From positions 1 to 24,819 of the forward strand of contig JAILPG010000246.1 in assembly GCA_024699595.1 (NCBI GenBank): DNA of 24,819 nt, read 5' to 3'. Every line of letters starts with the position of its first letter. Position 1 is the first letter of the stretch. Below, in pieces: positions 21,768 to 24,819 of the stretch. The notes under the pieces are model-generated. The model was given only the letters and a program-made list of their open reading frames with translations. It made no database searches and was not told where the DNA came from. The position numbers and the translations under genes are program-made. This stretch comes from Lachnospiraceae bacterium. Lineage in GTDB: Bacteria; Bacillota_A; Clostridia; Lachnospirales; Lachnospiraceae.

Positions 21768-24533
21768 TTATTGATGCTTCTGGAATAATTTCAAACGTTC
21801 AAGATCAAAATGTTCATAACCACCGTACGAAACCATATGATCACCATATAGTTTCTCGGCACTCGGATCTTTGCCGGTTATATAATAGTAATCACAAGCA
21901 CTGTACCAGTCAAATCCATATTTGTCGAACACACTGAGAACATCATTATAGTATCGTAACATCGATTCATAATCTGCGTCCCCGACTACTTCAAAACGTA
22001 TAAGGCACTCCGGGGAAAACTCCGATATTTCACTTCCGAATTTGTCGGCAATAGATGAATTGGATTTTGTGAAGATAGCTTCGGATGTATATGTCACATC
22101 TTTGTTTATCACTATTTCATGACCTGTATCAAATGAGTTGGGGCATATCATTACCGTTGAGGTTTTTTTGAGGATTACGCCGCCTTCTTCCATACCAACC
22201 CCGTCATTGAATGCATCCCAGCTACTATATGCATATCTGCGTTCAACAGCATATGATTCCGGCAGTATTACATTTATTCCACTCGATTCCACATAGCCTT
22301 CGGGGCAGGAAAATATAAGTTTCTGCACACTTTCTTTTAATTTAACGGTAATTTTCTTTTCACTTGTCGCAAACGGAAACGTTGAAGACAAGGTGTAAGA
22401 GGTCTCAAATTCTTCACAGCCGATAGATTCCGAATACAAGGTATTCCTGCCATCAGTAACTGTAAAATCACCTGTTCCGTCTGTCTTCGATATGTACAGC
22501 TCCAGGGTTGTTCCTTTGGGAAGGCACCCGGAGATCGACATTGCGTTTTCGCCCTCAAGATGCTTTTGGGCAGCATATACCGTCATTGGGTATTCCGGTA
22601 TAAACAGACTGTGGCTTTGATTATCGATGTTGATGTTTTCTTCCGATGTTCCCATAAAATAGAACACAAACGGGGCATCAACATAATTATGGGTAATCCG
22701 GAGATTGTCATATTTCTTTTCGATATTGAGTTTGAATGTATCAAAAGTATTGATTACATGCTCCGCCAACAATCCCGTGGTTTCGTACATGATAAATCTG
22801 TCGGGATCTATTGCCCGGATGTCTCCTATCAGGGTATCGAGCACACGATATACATCATTTTCATCATAGTCCGGAGCAGGAAGACCGGATGAAAGGCTCC
22901 AGTTTAAAGGCTCCCAGAACAGCTGGAACGAAAGATACGCTCCGGGAATATCCTTATATCTCTCTGCCATGGTCTTCCATACCAGTTCGGCCTGCTTCAC
23001 CTTTTTGTTGTTCACAAACATGTCGAGCTCGCCAACCTCAGTATATGTATTATAGTCGAAATCATGCCATCTGCCGGGTAATGTACTGAAAAGAAGATTG
23101 ACATGAAGTCCGTCGGTAATCGCTTCGGCAATAAGAGCGTCCAGCTGGCTCATGCGTACTATATCGACCTTTGAGCCGTCTCTTGAGAAAAGGGTGTCAT
23201 AGGTCATCAATATCCTTACGCTGGAAAAGCCCCAATCCGCGATATTTTTAACATCTTTGGGTGTTGCTTCTATCGTGTAGCTGTTATAGCCAAAACCATT
23301 TCCTGACGCAAGAGTAAAACCGGTTAGCCGCTTTAGTTCACCAAAAGACTTAACAGAAGTTGCATTCGCCTGTTCAATAATGTCTTTGGTCAAATATGCA
23401 GAGTTTGGTGTTGTAGCAAGCTTGCTGTCTGAGGAAACATTTCTGGTTCGATCCAGCCAGCCGGTTATTTCCGTAGCCGGATTTTTCCCTTTGTAAGATA
23501 TCGCATCATTCAGCCTTGTGATCGCTCTGACTGCATCTGCTGCTGTAAAAGCGGATGCATTGAGAAAACTTCCTGTCCCATAGTCATAGGAAACGATATG
23601 CTGTCCGGAAACAGGAGAAATGAATGACGCATGCCAGATAGCTGATTCAGTGGCTTCGTCCCATTCCCGACCGGGGGCGGTGGTTGAAAAACACCCCGGA
23701 AACAGTTTTTGGTGAGTGGCTGCATCCCAAAGCCATAGATCATTTACTGAAGCAGCGCGGAAGAGACAGTTGGAAGCAGCGGCATCAAGGCAGATCGCTG
23801 CATACCATGTCATTGTGATAGCCTGTATACGTGTAAGCTTGGTATTGTAATCAGAAACCTTTTTATTAAAAAAGTCCAGTTGACCGGGTGCTTTCTTCTT
23901 TATCAGATTTGACAATAATGCCTTATATTCCGCAGATGTGATCTTCTTACTCTTTTTGACGCTTTTCCATTTTTTTGCCACGTACCCCTTTTTAAAAGCA
24001 CGCTTGTAGTCATTGGTATTGTTCTCGTATTTGGTGGTGATACTGTCTGAATCCGTATCAGGATTGTAGTCAACTGAAAAATTCAGATAATAACGCAATT
24101 CGTACGGGTCGACAAATGAGTCCCCGTTGATATTGTATACCGTAAAATCGGTATGTTTAGTACCATCGATGATGAACACGGAATCCGCTTTCTTTGCAGA
24201 TACAGAGGAATAATCCATGTATTGCATCTCATTGCCGGAGGGAACATAAGCTGTTGAAGTTTTTACCGTGACGGAACTATCGGATTTGCTCCCGGAGAAG
24301 CTGAACTGACTTCCCGTACCGGTTAACAGATAAGCCAGATCTCCAAGACTGTAATAATTCTTTCCTGATATGGAATATCTCGTACAGGGGATTATCTCTT
24401 CATCTACTGTTATAACCTCCTTGGATAACTTCCCTGTTTTCTTTTTTGCGGCGGCTGAAACCTGACTATCGGGGCATATGGCAGCAAATAGCATACATAT
24501 GACTGTAAACAGTCCAAGTAAACGTTTTCTCAT
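21768..24533 (-). CDS. Secreted multidomain GH5-like glycosidase with stalk and SLH-like regions
   Basis: A 921-residue exported protein. Residues 1-28 are a Sec signal peptide ending VSAAA. Two stalk-type (copper amine oxidase N-terminal-like) repeats cover about 38-97 and 115-170 (ISGKNYYSLGDLAYLL; INGDSFVDPYELRYYL). Residues 195-345 resemble degenerate SLH repeats (LTRIQAITMTWYAAICLDA; AFTAADAVRAITRLNDAI). From about 400 a GH5-like TIM barrel follows: the ADWGFSSVRILM strand, acid/base candidate E541 in FWEPLNW, and ITHNY with H615. The usual Asn before the acid/base Glu is Trp540. A beta-rich insert (about 625-840) precedes RFEVVG, where E848 is the nucleophile candidate, then KYGFDWYSACDYY. 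The ATG at 24533 is chosen because AAGGAGGG precedes it and the signal peptide begins there. The substrate is unknown. Confidence 0.8.
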   Translation of the reverse strand: MRKRLLGLFTVICMLFAAICPDSQVSAAAKKKTGKLSKEVITVDEEIIPCTRYSISGKNYYSLGDLAYLLTGTGSQFSFSGSKSDSSVTVKTSTAYVPSGNEMQYMDYSSVSAKKADSVFIIDGTKHTDFTVYNINGDSFVDPYELRYYLNFSVDYNPDTDSDSITTKYENNTNDYKRAFKKGYVAKKWKSVKKSKKITSAEYKALLSNLIKKKAPGQLDFFNKKVSDYNTKLTRIQAITMTWYAAICLDAAASNCLFRAASVNDLWLWDAATHQKLFPGCFSTTAPGREWDEATESAIWHASFISPVSGQHIVSYDYGTGSFLNASAFTAADAVRAITRLNDAISYKGKNPATEITGWLDRTRNVSSDSKLATTPNSAYLTKDIIEQANATSVKSFGELKRLTGFTLASGNGFGYNSYTIEATPKDVKNIADWGFSSVRILMTYDTLFSRDGSKVDIVRMSQLDALIAEAITDGLHVNLLFSTLPGRWHDFDYNTYTEVGELDMFVNNKKVKQAELVWKTMAERYKDIPGAYLSFQLFWEPLNWSLSSGLPAPDYDENDVYRVLDTLIGDIRAIDPDRFIMYETTGLLAEHVINTFDTFKLNIEKKYDNLRITHNYVDAPFVFYFMGTSEENINIDNQSHSLFIPEYPMTVYAAQKHLEGENAMSISGCLPKGTTLELYISKTDGTGDFTVTDGRNTLYSESIGCEEFETSYTLSSTFPFATSEKKITVKLKESVQKLIFSCPEGYVESSGINVILPESYAVERRYAYSSWDAFNDGVGMEEGGVILKKTSTVMICPNSFDTGHEIVINKDVTYTSEAIFTKSNSSIADKFGSEISEFSPECLIRFEVVGDADYESMLRYYNDVLSVFDKYGFDWYSACDYYYITGKDPSAEKLYGDHMVSYGGYEHFDLERLKLFQKHQ

Positions 24534-24572
24534 TGTAAACCCTCCTTGTATAATGCCATTTTCCTGTACACC

Positions 24573-24578
24573 ATTATA
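24573..24578 (-). promoter_or_regulatory. -10 box of the GH5-like gene
   Basis: Minus-strand TATAAT lies 40 bases upstream of the ATG at 24533. No good -35 box is found at 16-18 bases from it (TGGCTA is the best), so activation by a bound regulator is plausible. TATAATG (24549-24555) and CATTATA (24572-24578) also form an inverted repeat that includes this box. Confidence 0.5.
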
Positions 24579-24635
24579 AGGCTTTTTGGAAAAAATAGCC
24601 ATGAGTTTCAGGTGTAAAAAACTGTTTTCAAACCG

Positions 24636-24667
24636 ACCGCTTCTGCGCTGATAACAACCACTTCTGC
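24636..24667 (+). promoter_or_regulatory. 21-bp-spaced direct repeats, candidate LytTR binding sites
   Basis: ACCGCTTCTGC (24636-24646) recurs as ACCACTTCTGC (24657-24667), with one mismatch and start-to-start spacing of 21 bp, two helical turns. LytTR regulators such as AgrA or ComE bind 9-bp direct repeats with this spacing. A promoter with weak -35 TTTCCA (24676-24681) and -10 TAAAAT (24699-24704), 17 bases apart, begins 8 bases after the second repeat. Confidence 0.55.
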
Positions 24668-24784
24668 AGGTTGTGTTTCCAAATCCTCTGAGTTGTGTTA
24701 AAATTCCGTGGAGATGATATCGTGTTAAGTATAATCGCTTCTCGATAAACAACTCATTTCATTTGTTGCATGGAGATTAAAAAT

Positions 24785-24819
24785 ATGCGGATAGCAATTT
24801 GTGAAGACGAACAGATTTA
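24785..24819 (+). CDS. Response regulator receiver domain, N-terminal fragment (probably LytTR type)
   Basis: Only 11 complete codons are visible before the window ends: MRIAICEDEQI. This is the first beta strand and acidic pocket (ED) of a receiver domain, in the form usual for AgrA/LytTR-type response regulators of Firmicutes. GGAGAT precedes the ATG. The LytTR assignment is inferred from this N-terminus and from the direct repeats upstream; the DNA-binding domain lies outside the window. It is divergent from the GH5-like gene, with 251 bases between the two starts. Confidence 0.7.
   Translation, partial: MRIAICEDEQI

Noticed and set aside
24534..24752. Longer N-terminus for the GH5-like protein
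   Set aside because: It would place 73 residues before an obvious signal peptide and translate through the promoter; AAGGAGGG marks the ATG at 24533.
1..24819. tRNA, rRNA, intact insertion sequences, prophage or replication origin
   Set aside because: I found no cloverleaf with a T-loop, no rRNA-like stretches, no transposase or integrase frame, and no DnaA-box cluster by reading.

Overview
The window reads as chromosomal DNA of an anaerobic, plant-polysaccharide-degrading Firmicute, most likely a Lachnospiraceae relative of Butyrivibrio or Pseudobutyrivibrio. This is inferred from the Gram-positive style lipoproteins and ribosome binding sites, the Firmicutes-type RNA polymerase alpha C-terminal domain embedded in one protein, the YesL/MalFG-type sugar importer, and the arabinanases. 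I see no rRNA, tRNA, CRISPR array, intact insertion sequence or phage module. Most genes lie on the minus strand.

Layout. 1-3667 (minus): an AMP-forming acyl-CoA synthetase gene overlaps the gene for one half of a probable heterodimeric ABC exporter (degenerate Walker B), followed by the start of a second exporter half that runs off the left edge. 3816-5105 (minus): proA (proline synthesis), bracketed by small palindromic repeats, including a 59-bp tandem repeat. 5274-13108: an arabinan-use locus. It holds a lipoprotein sugar-binding protein, two MalF/MalG-type permeases and a YesL protein (minus); a divergent ArsR-type regulator with a large C-terminal beta-rich domain (plus); and convergent to that, a cytoplasmic GH43 exo-arabinofuranosidase-like enzyme and a lipoprotein GH43 endo-arabinanase (minus). 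The AT-rich control region between regulator and importer carries divergent sigma-A-type promoters and a tight array of TAAAAT/ATTTTA inverted repeats that look like operators. The importer has no ATPase gene here and presumably uses a shared MsmX-type ATPase.

13257-16465 (minus): a membrane DUF697-like protein and a CbxX-type AAA+ ATPase with an acidic linker and an RNA polymerase alpha-CTD-like domain. The 326-bp gap between them holds a roughly 90-nt hairpin terminator and a GC-rich, multi-helix element of about 134 nt that matches no RNA class I recognise. 16530-19173 (minus): an SGNH hydrolase and a full-length ABC exporter half. 19457-21324 (plus): a secreted DUF3298-like protein and a small FHA-domain protein behind a near-consensus promoter. 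21325-21767: non-coding, with a probable gene remnant, a rho-independent terminator and two perfect hairpins.

21768-24533 (minus): a large secreted protein with stalk-like repeats, an SLH-like region and a GH5-like barrel with an unusual acid/base motif and an inserted domain. Divergent from it at 24785 begins a response regulator, preceded by 21-bp-spaced direct repeats that resemble LytTR binding sites.

The most original items are the alpha-CTD/AAA+ fusion with the unexplained structured element just upstream, the ArsR-type sugar-locus regulator with its operator array, and the GH5-like protein paired with a LytTR-type regulator.
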